Program-made: the position numbers and the translations under genes
The notes under the pieces: generated by a model
What the model saw: the letters and a program-made list of their open reading frames with translations, nothing else
Database searches by the model: none
What the model was told of the DNA's origin: nothing
Source of the DNA: G039029935 sp039029935
Lineage (GTDB): Bacteria > Chloroflexota > Anaerolineae > Caldilineales > Caldilineaceae
Reading direction: 5' to 3'
DNA length: 10,626 nucleotides
NCBI GenBank assembly: GCA_039029935.1
Contig: JBCCFC010000363.1
Span: 1 to 10,626, forward strand
Shown: positions 1 to 6,287 of the stretch, piece by piece
How the letters are laid out: every line of letters begins with the position of its first letter
How positions within the stretch are numbered: position 1 is the first letter of the stretch

Positions 1-1
1 C

Positions 2-169
2 TCGTTTATGCGGGACGAGGATAAGCCTCGTCAGAGACCGATTCCCACGAACACAACCGATGCAACAAACACTACAGAGGGTAGAACCATCTATTCGATT
101 GAAAATCCCGACTTGCCTTGGTACAAACAGATGTGGTCATCGGTCAATCCATATGGGGGACGGCGATAG
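2..169 (+). CDS. C-terminal end of an unrecognised protein (5' truncated by the window edge)
   Basis: The frame starting at base 2 is open from the window edge for 56 codons to a TAG at 167-169. The end of the product reads NPDLPWYKQMWSSVNPYGG followed by two Arg, preceded by a polar Thr/Asn-rich stretch. The mix of Trp, Tyr, Pro and charged residues looks like real protein. The stop lies one base before a hairpin that separates this frame from the convergent sulfatase gene, which fits a gene end. An ATG at 8-10 would give a 54-residue protein, but too little sequence precedes it to judge a ribosome site, so I treat the gene as partial. I do not recognise the family. Chance openness over 56 codons is only moderately unlikely, so confidence is limited. 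Confidence 0.45.
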   Translation, partial: SFMRDEDKPRQRPIPTNTTDATNTTEGRTIYSIENPDLPWYKQMWSSVNPYGGRR

Positions 170-194
170 AGACCACCGAATTCATTCGGTGTCT
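170..194. terminator. Hairpin between convergent genes, possible bidirectional terminator
   Basis: AGAC-(C)-ACCGAA, loop TTCA, TTCGGTGTCT forms about 10 base pairs with one bulged C. It starts directly after the TAG of the left partial gene and ends 21 bases before the sulfatase stop codon, so it lies between two convergent gene ends. No clear T-run follows on either strand. It could therefore be a poor intrinsic terminator or only an mRNA 3'-end stabilising structure. Confidence 0.35.
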
Positions 195-215
195 GCCATG
201 CAACAACTCTATTGT

Positions 216-1571
216 TTAGGGTCGAACTTTGGGTGGAATAATCACTGTCTCACGTTCATCCAGCGTATAGCCCCATTGTGCACAGTACGTCACACCGGGC
301 AAGAATTCATCGCCCAATGCATCCAGCTTGCGTTGTAACCATGCGTCAAACTCATTGACCAATGCCATCTGCTCCTCTTTGCCCACCAGATTATCAAGTT
401 GATAGGGATCATTCTGGTTATCATAGAGCAGCCAAGGGCCATCCAATGAGCGCGCATAGGTGTATCGCTCCGTACGCAATCCCCGATATTCCTTGCCACC
501 CAACCCGTGCCACCAATCGGCAATGGGGTGAATACATTCAATCAGCGCGGCTCCATCTGATGGGTCGGGACCGCCAGCCAGATGCTCGCTGAAATCTAAC
601 CCTTGGACGGTCTCTGGAATCGGCAAGTCGCACAGCCCAAGTAGCGTTGGTAGGATGTCAGGTGTGCCAATGCTGGTGTCAACCACGCTCGGTACACGGC
701 CAAAGCGTTCGGGATAGCGCAATAGAAAGGGCACACAGACCGATTCATCCCAAGGAGCTTGCTTGTTGGTGATACCTTGACAGCCCACCGCATCGCCATG
801 ATCGGATGTGAAGATAAAAATTGTGTTGTCGGCAATGCCTGCCTCATCAATTGTTGCCATCAACTCACCCAAGCAAGCGTCAAGTGCCGTGCAGTGTGCA
901 TAGTATCCCGCCAATGCGTGACCAACAAACATGGACAGGGGCAACTTGACGTTGGGGCGCAGTTTTAAGGCATCGCCATTATAGAGACGACGAAATTCTT
1001 CGGGGGCCGTGCCATAGGGGTTGTGCGGTGGTCCCCAGGATAGCACCAGCAGAAATGGGTTCTCGCCATCATGCTCACGGATGTATTGTTGTGCGGTGCG
1101 TGTCTGGGCGATGGCATCATAGCCCTCCCACTGTAGCATTTCTTCTGAGTCATCAGCGTAATAGTAGGAGCAGTTGTAGTCATGTGTACACTCCAACACA
1201 CGCCAAAAGTAAAAGCCCTGATGTCGTTCGGGCGGGATGTAGGCATCGCGGCCATTGCCATCAATGTGCCATTTGCCAATCCACGCCGTGTCGTAGCCAT
1301 GTCCTGCAAAGATTTTGCCCAACGTCATTGCTTCTGGGTCGAGCGGGACATCATTGACAAATAGACCATGCGTGAGTGGATATTGTCCTGTCAGAAAACT
1401 GGCGCGGTAAGCGGTACAGAGTGGACATGTGGAAACGGCATTACGTAGGTTGATGCTCTCCCCCGCCAGTCGGTCAATGTTGGGCGTCTGCACATTGGGG
1501 GCACCTGCATAGCCTGTGGCTTGGGCACGCCATTGGTCGCCAAAGACGTAGATGATATTAGGTTTTCTCAT
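216..1571 (-). CDS. Sulfatase (formylglycine-dependent, arylsulfatase superfamily), probably cytoplasmic
   Basis: This 451-residue enzyme should hydrolyse sulfate esters. It opens with the family pattern KPNIIYVFGDQWRAQATGY (D12 is a metal ligand) and TPNIDRLA. The sulfatase signature follows at 52-56 as C-T-A-Y-R within a CTAYRASFLTGQYP block. C52 fits the C-x-P/A-x-R rule for conversion to formylglycine. Other expected active-site residues are visible: K100 and H102 (GKWH), H183 (GPPHNPY), D257/H258 (TSDHGD) and K270. There is no signal peptide, so it probably acts in the cytoplasm, and it needs a formylglycine-generating enzyme that is not in this window. The ATG has an AGAGGA ribosome site 7 nt upstream. 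It is the last gene of the oppC-oppD-uma2-oppF cluster, separated from oppF by an inverted repeat, which suggests an imported sulfated solute. The substrate class (sugar, choline, aryl) cannot be read from the sequence. Confidence 0.93.
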   Translation of the reverse strand: MRKPNIIYVFGDQWRAQATGYAGAPNVQTPNIDRLAGESINLRNAVSTCPLCTAYRASFLTGQYPLTHGLFVNDVPLDPEAMTLGKIFAGHGYDTAWIGKWHIDGNGRDAYIPPERHQGFYFWRVLECTHDYNCSYYYADDSEEMLQWEGYDAIAQTRTAQQYIREHDGENPFLLVLSWGPPHNPYGTAPEEFRRLYNGDALKLRPNVKLPLSMFVGHALAGYYAHCTALDACLGELMATIDEAGIADNTIFIFTSDHGDAVGCQGITNKQAPWDESVCVPFLLRYPERFGRVPSVVDTSIGTPDILPTLLGLCDLPIPETVQGLDFSEHLAGGPDPSDGAALIECIHPIADWWHGLGGKEYRGLRTERYTYARSLDGPWLLYDNQNDPYQLDNLVGKEEQMALVNEFDAWLQRKLDALGDEFLPGVTYCAQWGYTLDERETVIIPPKVRP

Positions 1572-1604
1572 GATGGTATCCTCTTGTAATCAATGATCAT
1601 GATT

Positions 1605-1665
1605 TCCTTCCAGGAAGAGCTTTTTCTGAAAATATAGGCATCAATCACAATTCTTCCTGGAAGGA
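1605..1665. repeat. 14-bp perfect inverted repeat between oppF and the sulfatase gene
   Basis: TCCTTCCAGGAAGA (1605-1618) is the exact reverse complement of TCTTCCTGGAAGGA (1652-1665), with a 33-nt AT-rich spacer. Each arm is itself nearly palindromic (CTTCC-A-GGAAG), and the spacer holds a small TTTTC-t-GAAAA palindrome. It starts 9 bases after the oppF stop codon and ends before the sulfatase ribosome site, filling the 102-nt gap. In RNA it could form a strong intercistronic stem that lowers read-through or protects the oppF message. In DNA, the two near-palindromic arms could be paired operator half-sites. No poly-U tail follows. Confidence 0.6.
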
Positions 1666-1673
1666 GTTTATCA

Positions 1674-2705
1674 CTATTCATAAGTACCAACACCACACAA
1701 TGTCAACTCTTCCGCACGATGACATTTCACATAGTGTTCTGGCCGTAATTCGCGTAACGCCGGTTCTTCGGTTTTGCACTGCTCAATGGCATAGGGACAG
1801 CGCGGATGAAAATAGCAACCACTCGGTGGATTGGCAGGATTTGCCACCTCTCCTTCCAGGATAGTCCGTTCACCACGCATTTTTGGGTGTGGGCGAGGTA
1901 CGGCTCCCATCAAGGCTTCCGTGTATGGGTGTAATGGTGAGTGAAACAGTGCCTCAGTCTCCGCCATCTCCACCAACTTGCCGACGTACATGACAGCCAC
2001 ACGGTCACAGATATGCTCGACAACATTGAGTTGATGCGCCACAAAGAGATAGGTGAGACCAAAGTCGTCCTGTAAATCTTGAAGAAGATTGAGCGTCTGT
2101 GCTTGGATAGAGACATCTAGGGCAGAAACAGGCTCGTCACAGACGACCAACTGCGGGTTTAGGGCCAATGCACGGGCAATGCCAATGCGCTGGCGTTGCC
2201 CACCAGAAAAGGCATGGGGATAACGATGGATATACTCAGGGCGTAGCCCAACCATCTCTAGCAAATTTGCGACCCGCTCGGTGCGTTCATCGCCCGTGAT
2301 GCCATTGTTCAGCAGTGGTTCCCCCACAATATCAAGCAATGTCATCCGAGGGTTGAGCGATGAATAGGGGTCCTGAAAAATCATCTGTGTATGACGACGG
2401 AAGGTGCGGAGTTCGTTGGCCTCAAGCTGGAGAACATCGACCTGCCCCATTTCCTTATCCCAGAAATGGACCGCGCCCCCAGTTGGCTCCAATGCGCGTA
2501 TAACAGCCCGCCCCGTTGTCGTTTTGCCACACCCACTTTCGCCAACCAGTCCAAAGGTTTCGCCTTGCTTGATGTAAAAGTCAACGCCATCTACTGCGCG
2601 TACATGACCCACAACTCGGCGCAGGAACCCTTTTTGGATAGGGAAGTGTTTTTGTAAGCCGACAACTTGGAGTAAGAGATCGGTTTGATGTTCTGTGTTA
2701 ATCAT
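1674..2705 (-). CDS. oppF: Oligopeptide/dipeptide-type ABC transporter ATP-binding protein, OppF/DppF-like
   Basis: This 343-residue ATPase should drive an Opp/Dpp-type importer together with the OppD-like protein of the same cluster. Walker A is GESGCGKT (55-62), the Q-loop is Q111 in FQDPYSSLNPR, the signature is SGGQRQR (167-173), Walker B is LVVCDEP (186-192), the D-loop is SALD (194-197) and the switch His is H224. The C-terminus carries the oligopeptide-transporter extension with GCYFHPRCP, giving a C-x5-C-x6-C cysteine set plus a later Cys (VKCH). Such cysteines are typical of this family and may bind a metal centre. The length is normal. The N-terminal KHFPI...V.AVDGVDF pattern and SSLNPR favour OppF over OppD. 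The ATG lies inside the end of the upstream Uma2 gene (8-bp overlap, ATGATTAA), with no strong ribosome site, which suggests translational coupling. Confidence 0.95.
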   Translation of the reverse strand: MINTEHQTDLLLQVVGLQKHFPIQKGFLRRVVGHVRAVDGVDFYIKQGETFGLVGESGCGKTTTGRAVIRALEPTGGAVHFWDKEMGQVDVLQLEANELRTFRRHTQMIFQDPYSSLNPRMTLLDIVGEPLLNNGITGDERTERVANLLEMVGLRPEYIHRYPHAFSGGQRQRIGIARALALNPQLVVCDEPVSALDVSIQAQTLNLLQDLQDDFGLTYLFVAHQLNVVEHICDRVAVMYVGKLVEMAETEALFHSPLHPYTEALMGAVPRPHPKMRGERTILEGEVANPANPPSGCYFHPRCPYAIEQCKTEEPALRELRPEHYVKCHRAEELTLCGVGTYE

Positions 2706-3687
2706 TACTCATACTCAATGCATAAAGTTTGGTGCGTAGTCGCTCTATCTCAAGGTTTAATAGCTCTATTTCCGTAGGTTCTTGTTTTGCGGGAAGGCGT
2801 TCTTTTACAATTTGCACCTCGGCTTGTTCCACTCTAATCCGTACTTGCTCTCTTTCTGTACGCATTTGTTCCGTCTCTATACGTATTTGTTCAGCCCGTT
2901 CCCGTCCTGTGAGAATCAAGTTGCCATTGATATCACACCATCGAATCCCTGTAAATTCAATGTCCTCAAACTCACCCTTCCAAAAAGTCAGTGATAAACC
3001 AAGGTTGGGCAAACTGAAATCATCACGCGGCTCGTACTGAGCGTCTTGCAACTCATAGACATGGAGCACATGATCCTGTTCATCGTTACCAATGTCCACA
3101 ATCACATAATAGTTGACACCCAACTTGGCGTATTGTTCAAAGTTCGTGCCTATCTCGTTCTCTTTTTTACTGTTTGAGACAATCTCTACGACCAACTCAG
3201 GTGGCTTTTGATACTTCCACATAAAGTACGAATGATTTGCCTTGTCGAGGGCATCATTCCCAACCGAAACACCCAAACTTAAGAGTATATCAGGAACGAT
3301 GGCTGGTTTCTTCGGATGCTCAAACAGCCCAACATTGGCGGTTGCAATAAAAGGACGTGGCAAGTAGCGCGAGCTATAGAGTGGCTCGATTAACAGACGT
3401 TGTTGTTTTTCGCATGAAATACTGTCTACAGGTTCATCGTCCTCGGTAATGATTTCATCGTAGTTGATTTCTTCTTCGTATTGGTATTGAGTGGCGGCAC
3501 CTTTTCTTGATGCTCGCTTTTTACTACTCCATAGAGGTGGCTCTGGGTATACGCCATTTTGCGATGCCTTACGCGTTGGTACTGGTTTCAATTTGCGTTG
3601 AGGCTCGATAAATTTATCAGGATTGATAAACGGCATGACCTCAGGTAAGGCAACCGCTTGATCTGTGTCTACAGTTTGTATTGTCAC
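2698..3687 (-). CDS. Uma2-family (DUF820) putative endonuclease with N-terminal extension and C-terminal coiled coil
   Basis: Uma2 proteins are PD-(D/E)xK-fold putative nucleases, abundant in Cyanobacteria and Chloroflexota and of mostly unknown role. I place the start at GTG 3687 (329 aa, M-TIQTVDTDQ) because AGGAGT lies 10 nt upstream. The longer open frame starts only at a TTG (3741) without such a site. Residues 1-110 form a polar, acidic extension. The core shows PD (132-133), PPELVVEIVS (162-171) and YAKLGVNYYVIVD (186-198). Residues about 262-325 are an Arg/Glu-rich coiled coil (RERAEQIRIETEQ...). The position that is usually Lys in the helix after VEI (GxK) is Asn here (N182), and the usual PDLVVE is PELVVE, so activity may be reduced or lost. 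The gene sits between oppD and oppF, overlaps the oppF start and looks more AT-rich than its neighbours. It appears to be an insertion into the operon. Confidence 0.87.
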   Translation of the reverse strand: MTIQTVDTDQAVALPEVMPFINPDKFIEPQRKLKPVPTRKASQNGVYPEPPLWSSKKRASRKGAATQYQYEEEINYDEIITEDDEPVDSISCEKQQRLLIEPLYSSRYLPRPFIATANVGLFEHPKKPAIVPDILLSLGVSVGNDALDKANHSYFMWKYQKPPELVVEIVSNSKKENEIGTNFEQYAKLGVNYYVIVDIGNDEQDHVLHVYELQDAQYEPRDDFSLPNLGLSLTFWKGEFEDIEFTGIRWCDINGNLILTGRERAEQIRIETEQMRTEREQVRIRVEQAEVQIVKERLPAKQEPTEIELLNLEIERLRTKLYALSMSND

Positions 3688-3697
3688 GGATAAACTT

Positions 3698-3703
3698 ACT
3701 CCT
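3698..3703 (-). promoter_or_regulatory. Ribosome binding site that sets the GTG start of the operon-internal Uma2 gene
   Basis: On the minus strand this reads AGGAGT, 10 nt before GTG at 3687-3685. It would lie inside the coding region if the TTG at 3741 were used. It is the best Shine-Dalgarno match in the 69-nt gap between the oppD stop and this gene. Confidence 0.7.
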
Positions 3704-3756
3704 ATACATACAATATACAAATGTTCGATGATTATCCACAAAAATCGCTTGCATGT

Positions 3757-4770
3757 CTAATCTTGTTCACCATACAGATGACAGGCCACCATATGCCCCG
3801 GGCTGACCATAATTTCATCTGGCACAATCTGGTCACAGCGTCCCGCAATCGCCTCTGGGCAGCGCGGGTGGAACGGGCAACCCGAGGGGATGTCCAGCGG
3901 ATTGGGGACCATACCTTCAATCGCTGCCAATCGTTCACCTGTCTTGCTGCCAATACGGGGCAACGAGGTCAATAGCGCACGAAGATAGGGATGCTTGGGT
4001 TCGTCAAAAATCGTAACCACATCACCATATTCAACGACACGTCCCAGATACATCACGACAACATCATCGGCCATCTCCGCAATCACGCCCAAATCGTGGG
4101 TGATGAACATAATTGCCATGCCCAGTTCGGATTGCATGGTGCGCATCAGTCGCAAAATCTGCGCCTCGGTGGTGACATCCAGTGCAGTGGTTGGCTCATC
4201 GGCAATCAGCAAACTCGGCTCCAACATCAATGCCATCGCGATCATGGCACGCTGACGCATCCCACCACTCAGTTGATGGGGATAGGCGTCGATGTTCTGC
4301 TCTGGGTTTGAGATTCCGACCCGTGCCATCATCTCAATGACCATCTGTCGCGATTCGTGATCCAGTTCAGGCTGATGCAAGTGAATCGTCTCCGCCAGTT
4401 GATTACCAACACTATGGACGGGGCTAAACGACGTCATGGGTTCCTGAAAAATCATGCTGATAGCCGAGCCGCGAATGGCGCGCATCTGGTCGCTTTGTGG
4501 CTTGTGGTCGGTGATGCAAATCTGCTGTTGCTCTGACTCATCTTCGAGATACAGATTGATCTCGCCCTCCACAATCTGCCCTGGCTTGGGCACAATCTGC
4601 ATAATAGACTGTGCGGTCACACTCTTGCCACAACCACTCTCGCCAACCACACCCAGCGTTTTGCCGCGCCGAATCGAGAAGCTGGCCCCATCGACCGCTT
4701 TGACTACGCCTTCGCGCAGGGTGAAATAGGTTTTTAGGTCTTTGATTTCGATTAGAATATCGTCATTCAC
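3757..4770 (-). CDS. oppD: Oligopeptide/dipeptide-type ABC transporter ATP-binding protein, OppD/DppD-like
   Basis: This 337-residue ATPase pairs with the OppF-like protein. Walker A is GESGCGKS (43-50), the Q-loop is Q109 in FQEPMTSFSPV, the signature is LSGGMRQR (167-174), Walker B is LLIADEP (187-193), the D-loop is TALD (195-198) and the switch His is H225 in FITHD. SGGMRQR, ADEPTTALDVT and EPMTS are typical OppD/DppD variants. A Gln/Glu-rich insertion (about 73-95) precedes the Q-loop. The C-terminal extension has GCPFHPRCPEAIAGRC and a final ...MVACHLYGE, giving the usual cysteine set. It starts at GTG 4770 with a modest AGGT ribosome site 9 nt upstream. It follows oppC by 74 nt containing a hairpin, and precedes the Uma2 gene by 69 nt. 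Confidence 0.95.
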   Translation of the reverse strand: MNDDILIEIKDLKTYFTLREGVVKAVDGASFSIRRGKTLGVVGESGCGKSVTAQSIMQIVPKPGQIVEGEINLYLEDESEQQQICITDHKPQSDQMRAIRGSAISMIFQEPMTSFSPVHSVGNQLAETIHLHQPELDHESRQMVIEMMARVGISNPEQNIDAYPHQLSGGMRQRAMIAMALMLEPSLLIADEPTTALDVTTEAQILRLMRTMQSELGMAIMFITHDLGVIAEMADDVVVMYLGRVVEYGDVVTIFDEPKHPYLRALLTSLPRIGSKTGERLAAIEGMVPNPLDIPSGCPFHPRCPEAIAGRCDQIVPDEIMVSPGHMVACHLYGEQD

Positions 4771-4822
4771 AAATAGATTACCTGACTTTTTGATTGCCTA
4801 TAATTTCGATAAGAACTCGTAG

Positions 4823-4842
4823 GGGTTTGATACATCAAACCC
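4823..4842. repeat. Perfect 8-bp hairpin between oppC and oppD
   Basis: GGGTTTGA, loop TACA, TCAAACCC forms a perfect stem 2 bases after the oppC stop codon (minus-strand TAA at 4847-4845). No U-run follows, so full termination is unlikely. It may instead be a processing or stability element or a partial attenuator that sets oppC and oppD levels apart. Confidence 0.5.
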
Positions 4843-4844
4843 AC

Positions 4845-5993
4845 TTAAATCGCATATGGGTCTGCTGCATCACGCAACCCATCCCCGGCAAAGTTAAACG
4901 CCAACACGACAATCACCACAAACAGCCCTGGCAGCAGCAGCCAAGGGGCCAGCGCCACCGAGCGGAAATTCTGTGCGCCTTGTAACAGGACGCCCCAGCT
5001 CACAACGGGCGGCTGTAATCCCAATCCAAGAAAGCTGAGTGCCGTTTCGCTCAGAATCATGGAAGGAATCGCCAAGGTGAGATGGGCAATGAGATGGCTG
5101 GTGAAGGAGGGGACCATGTGTCGTAGGATAATACGCATTCGTGGTGCGTTGGCTAACTGTGCCGCCAAGATAAAATCTTCTTCACGTAGCGACAGAAAAC
5201 GACCTCGTACTACTCGTGCCAACCCTGTCCAGCCAATCAGTGACAAAATAACCGTGATGCCAAAGTAGATGCGGATGGGACTCCAACTGGGCGGCAGGAC
5301 GGCAGCCAGTGTCAGCCAGAGCGGGATGGCAGGTAATGAACGTAGGAATTCGATGATACGCTGGATGATGACATCGACAAGACCACCGTAGTAGCCGGAG
5401 ATGCCACCCAGTATGATGCCCAACACCAGTGAGAGGGCAACGCCCAATAGCCCGATAGAAAGCGAGACACGTGCGCCATAGATAATGCGTGAGAGCATAT
5501 CCCGCCCTAGCTCATCCGCACCCAATAAAAACAACATCTGGTCACTGGCAACCTCATCCTCAGCATTCTCATCTACCTCAATGCCAAACAGATGCCGTTC
5601 CATCTCAAACAGCCCCCACAATTCATAGGGGTCGCCTTTGACAAACAGTTTAATCGGATAAATTTTGGTCTCGTCAGGCACAACCACCATTGCTAACGTG
5701 GTCATGTCGCGTTCTGATTGCAGGCCATAGACAAAGGGTTGCCAGTGAAACTGCCCCTCTGGGTCTACAAAGTGAATGCGCATGGGTGGGGCAAGGACCC
5801 AGTTGGCACTAAAGCGGTTGGGATCATGGGGCGCAACTGTCTCGGCGAAGAGCGCGACCAGATAGGCGAAGATGAGGACGACGACGCTGACCAACGCCAT
5901 CTTGTGCTGCTGGAATCGCCACCACATTAGCTGCCATTGCGAGGCGCGGTAGAGGTCTTCTTGTTTATTGTTTGTCTGTTTGGAACTGTCCAT
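4845..5993 (-). CDS. oppC: Oligopeptide/dipeptide-type ABC transporter permease, OppC/DppC-like
   Basis: This 382-residue inner-membrane subunit has TM1 at about 32-52 (MALVSVVVLIFAYLVALFAE), a long outside loop of about 100 residues, then GADELGRDMLSRIIYGARVS. That motif marks the start of the membrane domain in the OppC/DppC family. Several further hydrophobic spans follow and the protein ends in FNFAGDGLRDAADPYAI. The cytoplasmic coupling loop is clear at EEDFILAAQLANAPRMR then IILRHMVP, with Asn where EAA loops usually have Gly. The long outer loop, containing FVYGLQSERD and GDPYELWGLFE, makes the protein longer than the usual roughly 300 residues. Similar long-loop versions are known in Chloroflexota and other phyla. 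The ATG at 5993 has no good Shine-Dalgarno site. It is the first gene of the cluster. Its usual partner OppB and the binding protein are not upstream. Confidence 0.93.
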   Translation of the reverse strand: MDSSKQTNNKQEDLYRASQWQLMWWRFQQHKMALVSVVVLIFAYLVALFAETVAPHDPNRFSANWVLAPPMRIHFVDPEGQFHWQPFVYGLQSERDMTTLAMVVVPDETKIYPIKLFVKGDPYELWGLFEMERHLFGIEVDENAEDEVASDQMLFLLGADELGRDMLSRIIYGARVSLSIGLLGVALSLVLGIILGGISGYYGGLVDVIIQRIIEFLRSLPAIPLWLTLAAVLPPSWSPIRIYFGITVILSLIGWTGLARVVRGRFLSLREEDFILAAQLANAPRMRIILRHMVPSFTSHLIAHLTLAIPSMILSETALSFLGLGLQPPVVSWGVLLQGAQNFRSVALAPWLLLPGLFVVIVVLAFNFAGDGLRDAADPYAI

Positions 5994-6081
5994 AGTTTGT
6001 ACTTAAAAATTTTGCTCTGAAAAGCTCTTTGTATTTTTCACAACTGAGGTTGAATTTTATGATATCATTTATCCTCCGGCT

Positions 6082-6110
6082 ATTATACTTGGTTTCAGCA
6101 CGATCCACAA
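6082..6110 (-). promoter_or_regulatory. Possible sigma-70-type promoter for the oppC cluster
   Basis: On the minus strand TTGTGG (6110-6105), 17 nt, then TATAAT (6087-6082). The -10 is perfect and the -35 is weak. Transcription would begin near 6075 and leave a leader of about 80 nt before the oppC ATG. This is the only good -10 box I see upstream of oppC. Confidence 0.45.
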
Positions 6111-6212
6111 TCGACAATAAATCATACTACAGCGGATTTAGGGTTGGAACGGATTTTTGTCTTCTTTCGGATTTGCAGATACTGCCAACATAGAGGGCAT
6201 AATGTAGTATTT

Positions 6213-6241
6213 TTGACAAGTGTATCTATTTTCGCTATGAT
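6213..6241 (+). promoter_or_regulatory. Strong sigma-70-type promoter of the Uma2-NACHT unit
   Basis: TTGACA (6213-6218), 17-nt spacer, TATGAT (6236-6241): a consensus -35 and a 5/6 match to TATAAT at ideal spacing. The start should fall near 6247-6249, inside the inverted repeat that follows, about 40 nt before the Uma2 ATG. Confidence 0.75.
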
Positions 6242-6265
6242 AGCACTCACTGTGATGAGTGCTAT
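6240..6265. promoter_or_regulatory. CIRCE-like inverted repeat (HrcA-type operator candidate) over the promoter start site
   Basis: ATAGCACTCA (6240-6249) and TGAGTGCTAT (6256-6265) are perfect reverse complements around CTGTGA. The core TAGCACTC-N8-GAGTGCTA matches the CIRCE element (TTAGCACTC-N9-GAGTGCTAA), the operator of the heat-shock repressor HrcA, in all eight core bases of both arms. The outermost base of each arm differs and the spacer is one base short. The repeat overlaps the last base of the -10 box and the likely start site, as expected for a repressor site. HrcA binding to an N8 spacer is unproven. The same repeat in RNA would form a 5' hairpin just ahead of the ribosome site. 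Confidence 0.55.
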
Positions 6266-6272
6266 ATTCTAT

Positions 6273-6278
6273 GGAGGT
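6273..6278 (+). promoter_or_regulatory. Ribosome binding site that sets the ATG start of the second Uma2 gene
   Basis: GGAGGT lies 9 nt before ATG 6288-6290, a strong Shine-Dalgarno match. It rejects the TTG at 6144 as the start. Confidence 0.8.
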
Positions 6279-6287
6279 ATAGATATC

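Larger units (their letters stand above)
5994..6287. other. Divergent AT-rich intergenic region between oppC and the second Uma2 gene
   Basis: These 294 bases carry no convincing gene. They hold a weak minus-strand promoter for oppC, a strong plus-strand promoter, a CIRCE-like inverted repeat and the Uma2 ribosome site. A TTG-started upstream extension of the Uma2 frame (from 6144) crosses all of the plus-strand control sites and is not credible. The oppB and oppA genes that would be expected upstream of oppC are absent. Confidence 0.7.

Noticed and set aside
14..32. Hairpin GACGAGG-ATAAG-CCTCGTC
   Set aside because: It lies within the likely coding end of the partial gene, has no T-run and is short enough to occur by chance.
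60..338. Plus-strand open frame of 92 codons
   Set aside because: It overlaps the 3' end of the well-supported sulfatase gene and the partial gene at 2-169, with a composition unlike a real protein.
965..1357. Several 60-114-codon frames on both strands inside the sulfatase gene
   Set aside because: They are other-frame shadows of a complete gene with intact catalytic motifs.
3688..3741. N-terminal extension of the operon Uma2 protein from TTG 3741
   Set aside because: The AGGAGT ribosome site lies inside it and points to GTG 3687; the extension is hydrophobic and not Uma2-like.
6144..6287. N-terminal extension of the second Uma2 protein from TTG 6144, looking like a membrane segment
   Set aside because: It covers the promoter, the CIRCE-like repeat and the ribosome site, so the apparent hydrophobic segment is translated control DNA.
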